A stretch of DNA of 48,701 bases from Burkholderiales bacterium (GCA_011391155.1 JAABRA010000022.1:1-48701); one strand, 5' to 3'. Positions 1 to 8,979 are shown, counted from the stretch's first letter. The notes: generated by a model not told the origin, from the sequence alone. Made by a program: numbers and translations.

Positions 1-971
1 AGGCATATGGCGAAGTCGTCGGTGCCAACGGGAGCGGCCACAAAGCCGTTGCCGCCAAAGGACGTGTCAATCGTGCCCGACGCGGTCAGACGGATCACAC
101 CAAACTGGTAAAGCCCTTCGGCAGGACCGGTGGCACCGGCCAGCAGGATGCAGCCTTGACTGTCGACCGCCAGGTTCATGCCGTATTCGTCCTGTCCTGT
201 GGCCGCGATGATGACCTTGCCGGTGCCGTCAGTGCCGAAGCTTGTGTCCACCGTGCCATCGGCGTTCAGGCGGATCACGCTGTAGTCGTAATCGGTGCCG
301 TTGTAGCTGTAGCCGCCGACGAGGATTTTCCCGGCACCCGGCCCGGAACCCAGCACAACGTGACTGTATCCAACGCCCAAACCGCCGGAGCCGACCGGCA
401 CCACGACCGATCCGTCACCACCGCCAAACGTCATATCGGGCACGCCAGTCGAGCTCAAACGCACCAGACTGAACCCGCCGCCCTCCGCACTGGTGTCGCC
501 CGCCACCAGGATGCTGCCGTCGGCTTGGACGGTGACGCTCTGGGCATAGTCTTGACCACCGAGGTGGACAGTGGCGATGCCATCGCCCGAGAAAGTAGTG
601 TCAAGCACACCCATTGCCGTGACGCGGATGACACTCACGTCGTAATTGGTGCCGTTCCAGGTGCAGCCAGCAACGATCAGCGAGCCGTCATCAGCTTGCC
701 GCGCCACGTTGAACCCGAAGTCGTCGTCCGTGCCGATTGGAACGACACGTTTTCCGCCGATGCCAAAACCGGTGTCCAGCGTGCCGTCCGCGTTCAGCCG
801 CGTCAGGAAAAAGTCGTAGTTTCCAGCTGTCTCGGTTTGGCCGGACACCACAATCTTGTCGTCAGGGTCGACCAGCACGCCTTGAGCCGAATCCCTGCCC
901 GCTCCAATGGGACGCACCTGCGCGCCGGGGCTCCCTGCTGTCGATGTGAAGGTGGGTTGCGCATTCGCCAT
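1..971 (-). CDS. Delta-60 repeat (beta-propeller-like) protein, C-terminal part beyond the window
   Basis: The frame opens with ATG at 971 behind a perfect AGGAGG eight bases upstream and stays open to the left edge, so the end of the gene is missing; 323 residues are visible. Degenerate units of about 55-60 residues end in a D-x-x-F-G/S-x-x-G turn (near residues 66, 124 and 179, and twice more) after an L-N-A-D-G-type loop, with a V-x-G strand in each unit. This is the delta-60 repeat of bacterial beta-propeller-like proteins, whose function is generally unknown. No signal peptide or membrane segment is seen in the visible part. It lies 178 bases downstream of the lasso precursor on the same strand with no convincing terminator between them, so co-transcription is possible. 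The repeat assignment is fairly secure; the role is not known. Confidence 0.8.
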   Translation of the reverse strand, partial: MANAQPTFTSTAGSPGAQVRPIGAGRDSAQGVLVDPDDKIVVSGQTETAGNYDFFLTRLNADGTLDTGFGIGGKRVVPIGTDDDFGFNVARQADDGSLIVAGCTWNGTNYDVSVIRVTAMGVLDTTFSGDGIATVHLGGQDYAQSVTVQADGSILVAGDTSAEGGGFSLVRLSSTGVPDMTFGGGDGSVVVPVGSGGLGVGYSHVVLGSGPGAGKILVGGYSYNGTDYDYSVIRLNADGTVDTSFGTDGTGKVIIAATGQDEYGMNLAVDSQGCILLAGATGPAEGLYQFGVIRLTASGTIDTSFGGNGFVAAPVGTDDFAIC

Positions 972-1149
972 TTTGGTTGCCTCCTCGTTTCCCTGAATGT
1001 TGAAATTGCCTGATTCCGCTTTTCCGCAGCAGCTGGCATTGCGTCAGTTCGTACCTCTCAAATCGACAACCCCGATGAATGCATCCGGCACCCAATCTGT
1101 CCCCATCTGAGCTGCCCCCTGACGGCGATTAAAAGAAGCAGCTGACAGA

Positions 1150-1344
1150 CTAAGGTTTTGCTCTGTGCGTTTGCCAAGCTTGGTTTTCCGGTTTCCCCTT
1201 GCTTCCCCCTTGAGTCAGGCACCTCACCTCCCCAAACCGCGTCAACTGCGGTGCATGGTATGGCGACTTGGGCGCTCGTTGGTCATTTCCGGGCATCAAA
1301 GCCGGCAGGGAGCAGAAAGGTGTCTGTGGTGTCTTGATCGTCAT
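1150..1344 (-). CDS. Lasso peptide precursor (leader plus 19-residue core)
   Basis: A 64-residue peptide. Residues 29-45 carry the lasso leader signature Y-x-x-P-x-L-x-x-x-G-x5-T: Y29, P32, L34, G38, T44. T44 would be the usual threonine two residues before the cleavage site, with Q45 at position -1. The predicted core is residues 46-64, GGSKGKPENQAWQTHRAKP, beginning with Gly and having Glu at core position 8, as needed for an eight-residue macrolactam ring (Gly1 amine to Glu8 side chain) with an 11-residue tail. Trp12, Gln13, His15 and Arg16 are candidate steric plugs. The ATG shares its A with the TGA of the upstream cyclase gene (TGATG), which suggests translational coupling. The leader motif and its spacing are seen directly; processing and threading are inferred from the family. 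Cys11 and Cys41 are in the leader, so no disulfide in the product is expected. Confidence 0.82.
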   Translation of the reverse strand: MTIKTPQTPFCSLPALMPGNDQRAPKSPYHAPQLTRFGEVRCLTQGGSKGKPENQAWQTHRAKP

Positions 1345-3302
1345 CAGGGTTCGCCTTGCGCCACATCGGCGGGCGATACGGCTCCGCTGTGGGCTTTCAG
1401 AAACTGCATCAATATGAGTCGCCGCGATAACTTAAGTTCTCGATCATAGGATTTTTCCGAGCCTGAGAACCACTGTCTGGCGTGACGTTTTCCCGGATTG
1501 ATCCACCGTGTGAGGCCCTGGGCCTGCGCGGCGGCGGCCCAGGCCTGCGGATTTCCCCTGGCGATCCCATCGGCTAGCCGGTGGAAAAACGTCCAGCCCG
1601 GATGACCGCCGATGTCGGCGCGCTCCCGGGCCGACACCGGCAGCATGCCCGCAGTTCCCGCGCGCAGCAGGTGCTTGTAACGAGGCAGCGCCAGTTTGGC
1701 CGGCAGCGGCATGCGGATGGCGAATTCGATCAGGCGCCGGTCCGAGAACGGGCTGCGCGGCTCCACGCCGTGCGCCAGCGCCAGCGGGCCATACACCTCG
1801 TGCCCAAAGGAGATCAGCCCGGAGGTGAAGTTGGCGGCATGGGCCTGCTGGTCATTGGCGGGGCTGTTCTGCCCTTTCGCGTCAGCCGCCGCGCGCTTGT
1901 CCGCCAGGTAAGCCCGGGCCACCTGCGGGCGCAGGCGCGCCAGGTCGCCCGATCGCAGCGCGCGCGCGTCCCGCAGCCTGCGCACCGGCGGACGCAGCAG
2001 GACGCGCGCCCAATCCGGCGCCAGAGCGCCGGGCAGCGCGGCCAACAAGTCGCCCCAAGGGCCAGCCGCTGCGCCATGGAAGCGATAGGCCTTCGCCAGC
2101 GCCGGTAATTGGCCTAAGTGTGCAGAGCGGGCAACCAGACCGGTGGTCTTGTCCAGACTGTAGAACAGCACATCGCCGGCCATCCCATCCAGCATCACGC
2201 CACAACCCGCCTCGCGACCGGCGGCATAGGTCAAGCCATAGGTCAGACCGTTGAACACACTGAAGGGTTCGTCCGCAAGCGCGATGCTGTCCAGATGGCT
2301 TTGCCACATGTGATCGACCACGGCAGAAGTGAGGATGGTCGGTTGCAGCCAGGGGTCGGCCCGGAGGATTCCATCAATGCTGCGCCAGTCAGGGCAGGCC
2401 TCGCGGTCCTCGCGAATGAGCGAGACGGTGCGCAGTGGCCCCTGCAGCTCACCCCGGAATTCCTTGCTGATCAGCCCGACGATGGTCGATGAATCCAGCC
2501 CGCCGCTGAGCATGGCCCCCACCGGCTTGATGCTGCGCAGCCGGCACTTCACGGCAACCCGCAGCTGATCCATGAAGGCCTCGGTGCATTCCTGCAGGGA
2601 GCTGAACTTCTGCTCGGTCAGTTCGCCCGGGCTCCACCAGCGCCAGATGCGCGCGCCTGCGGAGGTGACCGTCATCGCGTGGCCGGCTGGCAGGCGCACG
2701 ATGCCGTGGTAGAAGGTGCCGACTTCGTCGTCCCGGTCGAATTCCTCGACCAGGTAGTCAAGCAGGCGGGTTTCGTTCAGGCGGCGTTCGATCTGCGGCA
2801 GCGCCAGCAAGCCTTTGATCTCCGAGGCGAAGGCGAACCAGCCTTTGCCCTGGTGATAGTAGAAATGCCGGGCACCCGCGCCGTCACGGGTGCCAAACAA
2901 GCGCTGGCGACGGGCGTCCCAGATAAAGAAGACGCATTCGCCGACGATATGGCCAAGGCAATCATCGCCCCAGACCTCAAAGGCCCGCAGCACCAGTTCC
3001 GCATCCGCGTGCGTGCGGAGCTCGGCCCCTTTGCCCAGCAGTTTCCGACGCAATTCTTCAAAGTTGTCCACCCGCCCGTCCATGACCAGGACCAGGCTTT
3101 GATCCTCATTGCTCAGCGGCTGCGCTTCTTCCAGTGACTCGGGCGTGGTGCGCAGCATGCACTGGCCGAGTGCCGCATTCCCTGAACGCCAGTGGGTCAG
3201 TCCGTCGGGGCCGCGAAGGCGCATGGCTGCGGCCATGGCCTCGATCTGGTCGGGCTCCACCGGGCGTCCGTCGAAATGGACGATGCCCGCGATGGCGCTC
3301 AC
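1344..3302 (-). CDS. Asparagine synthetase homologue, probable lasso peptide cyclase (C protein)
   Basis: A 652-residue two-domain protein: an N-terminal class II amidotransferase-like domain and a C-terminal ATP-pyrophosphatase domain with the PP-loop SGGLDSS at about 266-272. In lasso systems the homologous C protein adenylates the Asp/Glu side chain at core position 7-9 and joins it to the N-terminal amine. The start is set at GTG 3302: it gives the family N-terminus MSAIAGIVHFDG and has AAAGGG six bases upstream. A longer frame from 3395 would overlap the icd terminator. Residue 2 is Ser, not the Cys nucleophile of glutamine-dependent asparagine synthetases, so glutaminase activity is unlikely; this fits a dedicated cyclase. 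The stop overlaps the start of the precursor gene. No gene for the B1 recognition protein or B2 protease lies next to it. An ordinary asparagine synthetase is the less likely alternative. Confidence 0.82.
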   Translation of the reverse strand: MSAIAGIVHFDGRPVEPDQIEAMAAAMRLRGPDGLTHWRSGNAALGQCMLRTTPESLEEAQPLSNEDQSLVLVMDGRVDNFEELRRKLLGKGAELRTHADAELVLRAFEVWGDDCLGHIVGECVFFIWDARRQRLFGTRDGAGARHFYYHQGKGWFAFASEIKGLLALPQIERRLNETRLLDYLVEEFDRDDEVGTFYHGIVRLPAGHAMTVTSAGARIWRWWSPGELTEQKFSSLQECTEAFMDQLRVAVKCRLRSIKPVGAMLSGGLDSSTIVGLISKEFRGELQGPLRTVSLIREDREACPDWRSIDGILRADPWLQPTILTSAVVDHMWQSHLDSIALADEPFSVFNGLTYGLTYAAGREAGCGVMLDGMAGDVLFYSLDKTTGLVARSAHLGQLPALAKAYRFHGAAAGPWGDLLAALPGALAPDWARVLLRPPVRRLRDARALRSGDLARLRPQVARAYLADKRAAADAKGQNSPANDQQAHAANFTSGLISFGHEVYGPLALAHGVEPRSPFSDRRLIEFAIRMPLPAKLALPRYKHLLRAGTAGMLPVSARERADIGGHPGWTFFHRLADGIARGNPQAWAAAAQAQGLTRWINPGKRHARQWFSGSEKSYDRELKLSRRLILMQFLKAHSGAVSPADVAQGEP

Positions 3303-3393
3303 GCACAACCCTTTGTGCTGCGCACCGTTGTGCGAGTTGGCGTGGGGTGGCCCGGCGCTGCGTTCATGGCACTCATGGCACCGGGGAAAAAGC

Positions 3394-3426
3394 AAAAAAC
3401 CCCAGTGAAATCAATCATCCAGGGTT
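3394..3426 (-). terminator. Rho-independent terminator downstream of icd
   Basis: On the minus strand AACCCTGG pairs with CTGGGGTT (eight pairs, two of them G-T) around a 13-base loop and is followed by a run of six T. It begins 36 bases after the icd stop and ends ahead of the GTG start of the cyclase gene, so the lasso unit probably has its own promoter or depends on readthrough. The stem is short, hence moderate confidence. Confidence 0.5.
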
Positions 3427-3461
3427 CATCGCCAACCGTCTTTCCACGGCGCTGGCGGCTG

Positions 3462-4715
<1,254 letters not shown>

Positions 4716-4904
4716 GGGAATTAGTCTCCGGGTAGGACTGAATGGCCTGAATAGTCTCGGGTCGGGTGGAACCCCACTGAATTTTACGCGCTAGAAAATT
4801 GTGGAACATTGTCAACCAGGTGCTTCTGATCGCCGTTGCGGATGGGTCTTCCCCGAAACGGAAGAAATTTCAAAAGCCATTCTCTTCACTCACGGAAACT
4901 GAAA

Positions 4905-5156
4905 ATGAATAAAGTCCTCGCCGCCCTGATCGCTGGTCTGTTCGCTGTTGGCGCTTACGCCCAGGCTCCCGCCGCAGCACCTGCTGCTGCTCCCGCCGCG
5001 GCTCCTGCTGCTGCCAAAGCAGCTCCCACCGCCGAAGCCAAGCCCGCTGCAGCCGCCGACAAGGCCGCTGCCCCCAAGAAGGAAAAGAAAGCCAAGAAGA
5101 CCACCAAGTCTTCGAAGACTGCTGCGCCGAAGGCAGCCGCTTCCGCCGCCAAGTAA
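4905..5156 (+). CDS. Small exported Ala/Lys/Pro-rich protein
   Basis: An 83-residue protein. ATG 4905 is chosen because it begins a clean signal peptide (Met-Asn-Lys, hydrophobic stretch, then A-Y-A before Gln20), whereas the in-frame upstream extension has no such feature. The mature part is low complexity: repeats of A-P-A-A-A-P followed by a Lys-rich stretch (KKEKKAKKTTKSSK) and a further Ala-rich tail, resembling histone H1-like tails but apparently exported. It contains no Cys, Trp or recognisable domain. A strong symmetric terminator follows 19 bases after the stop. Similar tiny Ala/Lys-rich exported proteins are known in Burkholderiales without a defined function; binding to anionic surfaces or nucleic acid outside the cytoplasm is only a guess. 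Confidence 0.75.
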   Translation: MNKVLAALIAGLFAVGAYAQAPAAAPAAAPAAAPAAAKAAPTAEAKPAAAADKAAAPKKEKKAKKTTKSSKTAAPKAAASAAK

Positions 5157-5174
5157 TTCATTGCGAATTGATTC

Positions 5175-5200
5175 AAAATGCCCGCCTTGGCGGGCATTTT
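5175..5200 (+). terminator. Strong symmetric hairpin terminator
   Basis: A perfect 12-base stem (AAAATGCCCGCC paired with GGCGGGCATTTT) with a two-base TT loop, followed by more T. It terminates the small Ala/Lys-rich gene. Its A/T symmetry would allow function in both directions, but nothing converges on it here. It separates that gene from the DUF192 gene. Confidence 0.9.
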
Positions 5201-5244
5201 TTATGGCGGTCCCGCACTGGCTGTACCGAACCGGAGTTGTTTTC

Positions 5245-5730
5245 ATGCATCTGAACCCCCTGAGTCCCCCGCGTGTCAGCGCTTACGTCTTTCATGCCAT
5301 CGCCGTGCTCGGCCTGAACTTCAGCGGTGCCGCCCTCGCGCAGGACGCACCCCAAATGAACCTTCAACGCGTGAAACTTTCCGCGGGCATGCACCAGATT
5401 GACGCGCAAGTGGCTCAAACACCGGCACAGCGACAGACGGGCCTGATGTACCGCCGGGAAATGCCCCAGCATGAAGGGATGCTGTTTGTCTTCGAGCAGC
5501 CAGCCATCCAGTGTTTCTGGATGAAGAACACGTTGCTGCCACTGACCGCCGCTTTTGTGGCCGACGATGGCACGATTACGAACCTGGCCGACATGCAGCC
5601 GCAGACGGAGGCCTCCCACTGCTCGACGAAGCCGGTGCGCTTTGTGCTGGAAATGAACCAGGGCTGGTTTGCGAAAAAGAACCTCAAAGCCGGATCCACG
5701 CTGGTCGGAGCCCCTTTCGCGACGAAGTAG
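5245..5730 (+). CDS. DUF192 family exported protein
   Basis: A 161-residue protein starting at ATG 5245, with GGAG nine bases upstream. Residues 1-32 look like a signal peptide (hydrophobic stretch A-V-L-G-L-N-F-S-G-A-A-L-A then Gln-Asp). The mature domain has the DUF192 landmarks: Q-T-P-A-Q-R-Q-T-G-L-M-Y-R near residue 58, then M-L-F-V-F, a C-F-W-M-K-N-T segment, and a C-terminal V-L-E-M-N-Q-G-W-F. DUF192 proteins are small periplasmic or membrane-attached domains of unknown biochemical role. It is flanked by a terminator upstream and by tRNA-Val on the opposite strand downstream, so it is probably a single-gene unit. Confidence 0.9.
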   Translation: MHLNPLSPPRVSAYVFHAIAVLGLNFSGAALAQDAPQMNLQRVKLSAGMHQIDAQVAQTPAQRQTGLMYRREMPQHEGMLFVFEQPAIQCFWMKNTLLPLTAAFVADDGTITNLADMQPQTEASHCSTKPVRFVLEMNQGWFAKKNLKAGSTLVGAPFATK

Positions 5731-5826
5731 CTGGACGCTTGTCAAAGCATCGACCTGAATGTCGGGCAGCGTGCCTGTGCTGCAGAACCGGAGAGGGCCA
5801 TTGGGACATTTCCAGAATCATGGCGC

Positions 5827-5860
5827 AAAAAAACCCCGTAAATCAAGGACTTACGAGGTT
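5827..5860 (-). terminator. Terminator downstream of tRNA-Val
   Basis: On the minus strand AACCTCGTAA pairs with TTACGGGGTT (one G-T pair) and runs into a seven-base T tract. It begins eight bases after the CCA end of the tRNA, consistent with factor-independent termination of the dnaQ/tRNA transcript. On the plus strand it could also act weakly for the DUF192 gene. Confidence 0.8.
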
Positions 5861-5867
5861 CGGATTC

Positions 5868-5942
5868 TGGTGGGAGATACAAGTTTCGAACTTGTGACCC
5901 CTGCAGTGTGAATGCAGTGCTCTACCCCTGAGCTAATCTCCC
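5868..5942 (-). tRNA. tRNA-Val (anticodon CAC)
   Basis: A complete cloverleaf can be drawn: acceptor GGGAGAT/ATCTCCC, D arm GCTC...GAGC, anticodon arm CTGCA/TGCAG around loop TTCACAC (anticodon CAC), and T arm ACAAG/CTTGT around TTCGAAA. Discriminator A and an encoded CCA end follow. The length is 75 bases. It lies 36 bases downstream of the dnaQ stop on the same strand, so it may be processed from the isc-dnaQ transcript or have its own promoter. Confidence 0.95.
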
Positions 5943-5978
5943 GTTCCGCTGCAGCGTTGACTGCGGGGAAGCCTTAAA

Positions 5979-6707
5979 TTATGCCACAGACTTTTCCCGT
6001 TCTGCCTCGGCTTGGCGCCACACTGTCCTGCCGCCACTGGCTTTGTCGATCCCCGCGAGCATCTCTGCGTGTGCACCGAGTTCCTGGTCGCTGGCTGCAA
6101 GCACAGGAAGTACGAATCCACGGAGATCGATACTGACCACGCCCGGCTCAGCGCCCTCCACCGCACCCAGGTCGATCAGCAGTGCGTCCTGGCCACGCGT
6201 GAGGTTGATGTAAACATCGGCCAGCAATTCGGCGTCGAGCAGTGCGCCGTGCAACTTTCTCCCCGAGTTGTCGACCCCCAGCCGGTCGCACAAGGCATTC
6301 AGGCTGTTGCGCTTGCCAGGAAACATTTCCTTGGCCATGACCAGCGTATCCGTCACGCTGTCGACAAAATCGGCAAACGGCGGCTTGCCAATCAAGTCCA
6401 GTTCCTTGTTCAGGAAGCTGACGTCGAACGCTGCGTTGTGAATGATGATTTCCGCGCCCTGGAGGTAGTGCAGGATGTCCTGGGCCACTTCTGAAAATTT
6501 CGGCTTGTCACGCAGGAACTCATTGCTGATGCCGTGAACCTTGAGCGCGTCTTCGTGGCTGTCGCGCTGAGGGTTCAGATAAAAATGAAGGTTATTGCCG
6601 GTCAGCTTGCGGTTCAGCAATTCCACACAGCCGATCTCGATGATGCGGTCGCCACCGTCTGCAGACAGACCGGTGGTTTCGGTATCCAGAACGATCTGCC
6701 GGGACAT
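5979..6707 (-). CDS. dnaQ: DNA polymerase III epsilon subunit (3'-5' proofreading exonuclease)
   Basis: A 242-residue DEDDh exonuclease that removes misincorporated bases at the replication fork. Exo I is D-T-E-T-T-G at residues 8-13; Exo III is H-G-A-L-L-D-A with the catalytic His and Asp; I-I-H-N-A-A-F-D-V is Exo II. The C-terminal part would carry the alpha-binding tail. ATG 6707 is preferred over a TTG one codon upstream. The ATG overlaps the fdx stop as TGATG, so dnaQ is translationally coupled to the last isc gene, an unexpected partner. A tRNA-Val gene follows on the same strand. Confidence 0.95.
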   Translation of the reverse strand: MSRQIVLDTETTGLSADGGDRIIEIGCVELLNRKLTGNNLHFYLNPQRDSHEDALKVHGISNEFLRDKPKFSEVAQDILHYLQGAEIIIHNAAFDVSFLNKELDLIGKPPFADFVDSVTDTLVMAKEMFPGKRNSLNALCDRLGVDNSGRKLHGALLDAELLADVYINLTRGQDALLIDLGAVEGAEPGVVSIDLRGFVLPVLAASDQELGAHAEMLAGIDKASGGRTVWRQAEAEREKSVA

Positions 6708-7045
6708 CAATGATTCTCTTTGGCGTGGTTGATCGAGTATTTGGGGATCTCTATGGTGACATCCTGCTGGGCCAGGAACGCCTGGCAGGACAGGCGGGAA
6801 TCAGGCTCCAGCCCCCAGGCCCGGTCCAGCAGATCCTCTTCGTTTTCGTCCATTTCATTCAGGGATTTGATCCCTTCCCGAACGATGACGTGGCAGGTGG
6901 TGCAGGCGCAACTCATGTCACAGGCATGCTCGATGTTGATGTGGTTGTCCAGCAGTGCCTCGCAGATCGACGTGCCGGCGGGCGCGGTGACTTCGGCGCC
7001 CGCAGGGCAGTACTCCGGGTGGGGAAGAATTCTGATGACTGGCAT
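6707..7045 (-). CDS. fdx: ISC-type [2Fe-2S] ferredoxin
   Basis: A 112-residue adrenodoxin-like ferredoxin that supplies electrons for Fe-S cluster assembly on IscU. The cluster ligands are C42, C48, C51 and C87 (C-x5-C-x2-C and a distant Cys in L-S-C-Q). The acidic E-M-D-E-N-E-E-D segment near 64-71 is the usual partner-docking surface. It starts nine bases after the hscA stop, and its own stop overlaps the dnaQ start. The length and position in the operon are typical. Confidence 0.96.
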   Translation of the reverse strand: MPVIRILPHPEYCPAGAEVTAPAGTSICEALLDNHINIEHACDMSCACTTCHVIVREGIKSLNEMDENEEDLLDRAWGLEPDSRLSCQAFLAQQDVTIEIPKYSINHAKENH

Positions 7046-7054
7046 GGTTGTTCC

Positions 7055-8914
7055 TTAGATGCTTTCCACAGTCCTGCCCGCCAGGGCTTTCTGGATGCTG
7101 TGGTTCATACGTTCGGCCGCGAAATTTTCGGTGCCTTTGGCAAGCGCTGTCGTCACGTCTTCGATTGCCTTGGCGTCCTGGCTGCCAGCAACCGTGGCAC
7201 GCAGGGCCTGCATCAGGCCACTGATGGCGTCGCGCTCTTCGGCGCTCAGCAATTGCCCGTCAGCATCCAGCGCACTTTGGGTGGCCAGCAGCATGCGGTC
7301 GGCATCGACCCGGGCCTCGGCCAGGGCGCGGGCTTTCATGTCGGCTTCGGCCGTGGTGAAGCTGTCGCGCAGCATGGTAGCGATCTGGTCGTCTGACAGG
7401 CCATAAGAGGGCTTGACGTCGATCTTCGCCTCCACGCCACTGCCCTGCTCTTTGGCGCTGACGCTCAACAGACCGTCGGCATCCACCATGAACGTCACGC
7501 GGATGCGCGCAGCGCCTGCGGCCATGGGGGGAATCCCCCGCAACTCGAAGCGTGCAAGGCTGCGGCAGTCCGCCACCAGGTCGCGCTCACCCTGCACGAC
7601 ATGCAGCGCCAGCGCCGTCTGCCCATCCTTGTACGTCGTGAAGTCCTGCGCCATCGCCGTGGGAATCGTCTGGTTGCGCGGCACGATCCGTTCCACCAGC
7701 CCGCCCATGGTCTCGATGCCCAGGGACAGCGGAATGACGTCGAGCAGCAGCAGATCGCCCGTCGTGTCATTGCCGGCGAGCTGGTTGGCCTGGATCGCCG
7801 CGCCCAGTGCCACCACCTCATCGGGATTGAGGTTGTTGAGCGGGGCGCGGCCGAAGAATTCAGCGACGGCCCGCTGGACTTGCGGCATGCGGGTGGAGCC
7901 GCCGACCATGACCACCCCCTGAACCTCGTCGCGGGTCAGCCTTGCGTCGCGCAGCGCCTTGCGCACCGCACTCAGGGTCCGGGCGGTCAGCGAAGCGGTC
8001 ACCGCTTCGAAATCCGGGATTTTTACGTCAAATTGGATTGATCCCAGCGTCAAATGGACATTAAATGCTACTGAATCAGTAGCGGTAAGCGCTTCCTTCA
8101 CCGCGCGGGCCGTTGCCTTCACACGCGCCTTGTCAGCCGGCGTCGAGGCCTGGACACCCGCTTGTTGAAGCACCCAGTCCGCCAGGGCCCGGTCATAGTC
8201 GTCACCGCCCAGCGCAGAGTCGCCACCGGTGGCGATGACCTCGAAAACGCCCCGGGTCAGCCGCAGGATGGAGATATCGAAAGTGCCGCCGCCGAGATCA
8301 AACACGGCGTAGACCCCCTCACTGGCGTTGTCCAGACCATAGGCGATCGCCGCCGCAGTGGGTTCGTTGATCAACCGAAGGACATTGATGCCGGCGAGCT
8401 GCGCCGCGTCTTTCGTCGCCTGGCGTTGGGCGTCGTCGAAGTAGGCGGGCACCGTGATCACGGCCCCGAACAAGTCGTCGCTGAATGTGTCTTCGGCACG
8501 ATAGCGTAATGTGGCGAGAATTTCGGCGCTGACTTCGACCGGTGATTTTTCCCCCTGCACGGTCTGCAAAGAAACCATGCCGGTCTTGTCGACAAAACGG
8601 TACGGCAGTTTTTCCCGTCCGGCAATGTCGGTAAGGCCTCGCCCCATGAAACGCTTCACCGAAGCAATCGTGTTCTCGGGGTCAGACGCCTCGGCGGCCA
8701 GCGCGTCAAAGCCAATCTGGCGGCCGTTACCCGGGAGGTAGCGCACGACCGAGGGCAGGATCACCCGGCCTTCAGCGTCAGGCAAGCATTCCGCAACACC
8801 GTGGCGGACCGCCGCCACCAGGGAATGCGTCGTCCCGAGGTCTATGCCGACGGCAACGCGGCGCTGGTGGGGATCGGGGGATTGGCCGGGTTCGGATATC
8901 TGGAGGAGCGCCAT
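7055..8914 (-). CDS. hscA: Fe-S protein assembly chaperone HscA (Hsp70 family)
   Basis: A 619-residue specialised Hsp70 that, with HscB, binds the LPPVK segment of IscU and drives cluster transfer by ATP hydrolysis. The nucleotide-binding domain begins [11 protein letters not shown] near residue 22 and includes [12 protein letters not shown] and D-L-G-G-G-T-F-D; the substrate-binding domain has the [11 protein letters not shown] segment. The length is normal. Bases 8029-8083, coding for about [16 protein letters not shown], are markedly AT-richer than the rest, contain a 17-base palindrome and match the dispersed repeat described separately. It starts 65 bases after the hscB stop. Confidence 0.97.
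   Translation of the reverse strand: MALLQISEPGQSPDPHQRRVAVGIDLGTTHSLVAAVRHGVAECLPDAEGRVILPSVVRYLPGNGRQIGFDALAAEASDPENTIASVKRFMGRGLTDIAGREKLPYRFVDKTGMVSLQTVQGEKSPVEVSAEILATLRYRAEDTFSDDLFGAVITVPAYFDDAQRQATKDAAQLAGINVLRLINEPTAAAIAYGLDNASEGVYAVFDLGGGTFDISILRLTRGVFEVIATGGDSALGGDDYDRALADWVLQQAGVQASTPADKARVKATARAVKEALTATDSVAFNVHLTLGSIQFDVKIPDFEAVTASLTARTLSAVRKALRDARLTRDEVQGVVMVGGSTRMPQVQRAVAEFFGRAPLNNLNPDEVVALGAAIQANQLAGNDTTGDLLLLDVIPLSLGIETMGGLVERIVPRNQTIPTAMAQDFTTYKDGQTALALHVVQGERDLVADCRSLARFELRGIPPMAAGAARIRVTFMVDADGLLSVSAKEQGSGVEAKIDVKPSYGLSDDQIATMLRDSFTTAEADMKARALAEARVDADRMLLATQSALDADGQLLSAEERDAISGLMQALRATVAGSQDAKAIEDVTTALAKGTENFAAERMNHSIQKALAGRTVESI
8029..8075 (-). repeat. Dispersed 47-base repeat, copy 1 (inside hscA)
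   Basis: Read on the minus strand it has AGTAGC near the start, TTTGACGCTGGGAT in the middle and CAATTTG at the end, aligning without gaps to copies at 28353, 32546 and 39352. It lies in frame inside hscA without breaking it. The adjoining GCTACTGAATCAGTAGC at 8067-8083 is a perfect palindrome. Confidence 0.55.
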
Positions 8915-8979
8915 GTTCTATTCGTGAAAATTTGCGTTCATGCGAGTCAATGGGGCATAGGAATTTCCCCGCAAGCGGA

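Noticed and set aside
156-1013. 285-codon plus-strand frame at the left edge
   Set aside because: It is antisense to the delta-60 repeat gene, whose repeats and perfect ribosome-binding site identify the true strand.
862-1095. Second small peptide frame after the lasso precursor, considered as another precursor
   Set aside because: No leader motif of the Y-x-x-P-x-L-x3-G-x5-T kind and it runs into the delta-60 gene in another frame.
3303-3395. N-terminal extension of the cyclase to ATG 3395
   Set aside because: It adds 31 residues unlike any amidotransferase domain and starts inside the icd terminator; GTG 3302 has a ribosome-binding site and the family N-terminus.
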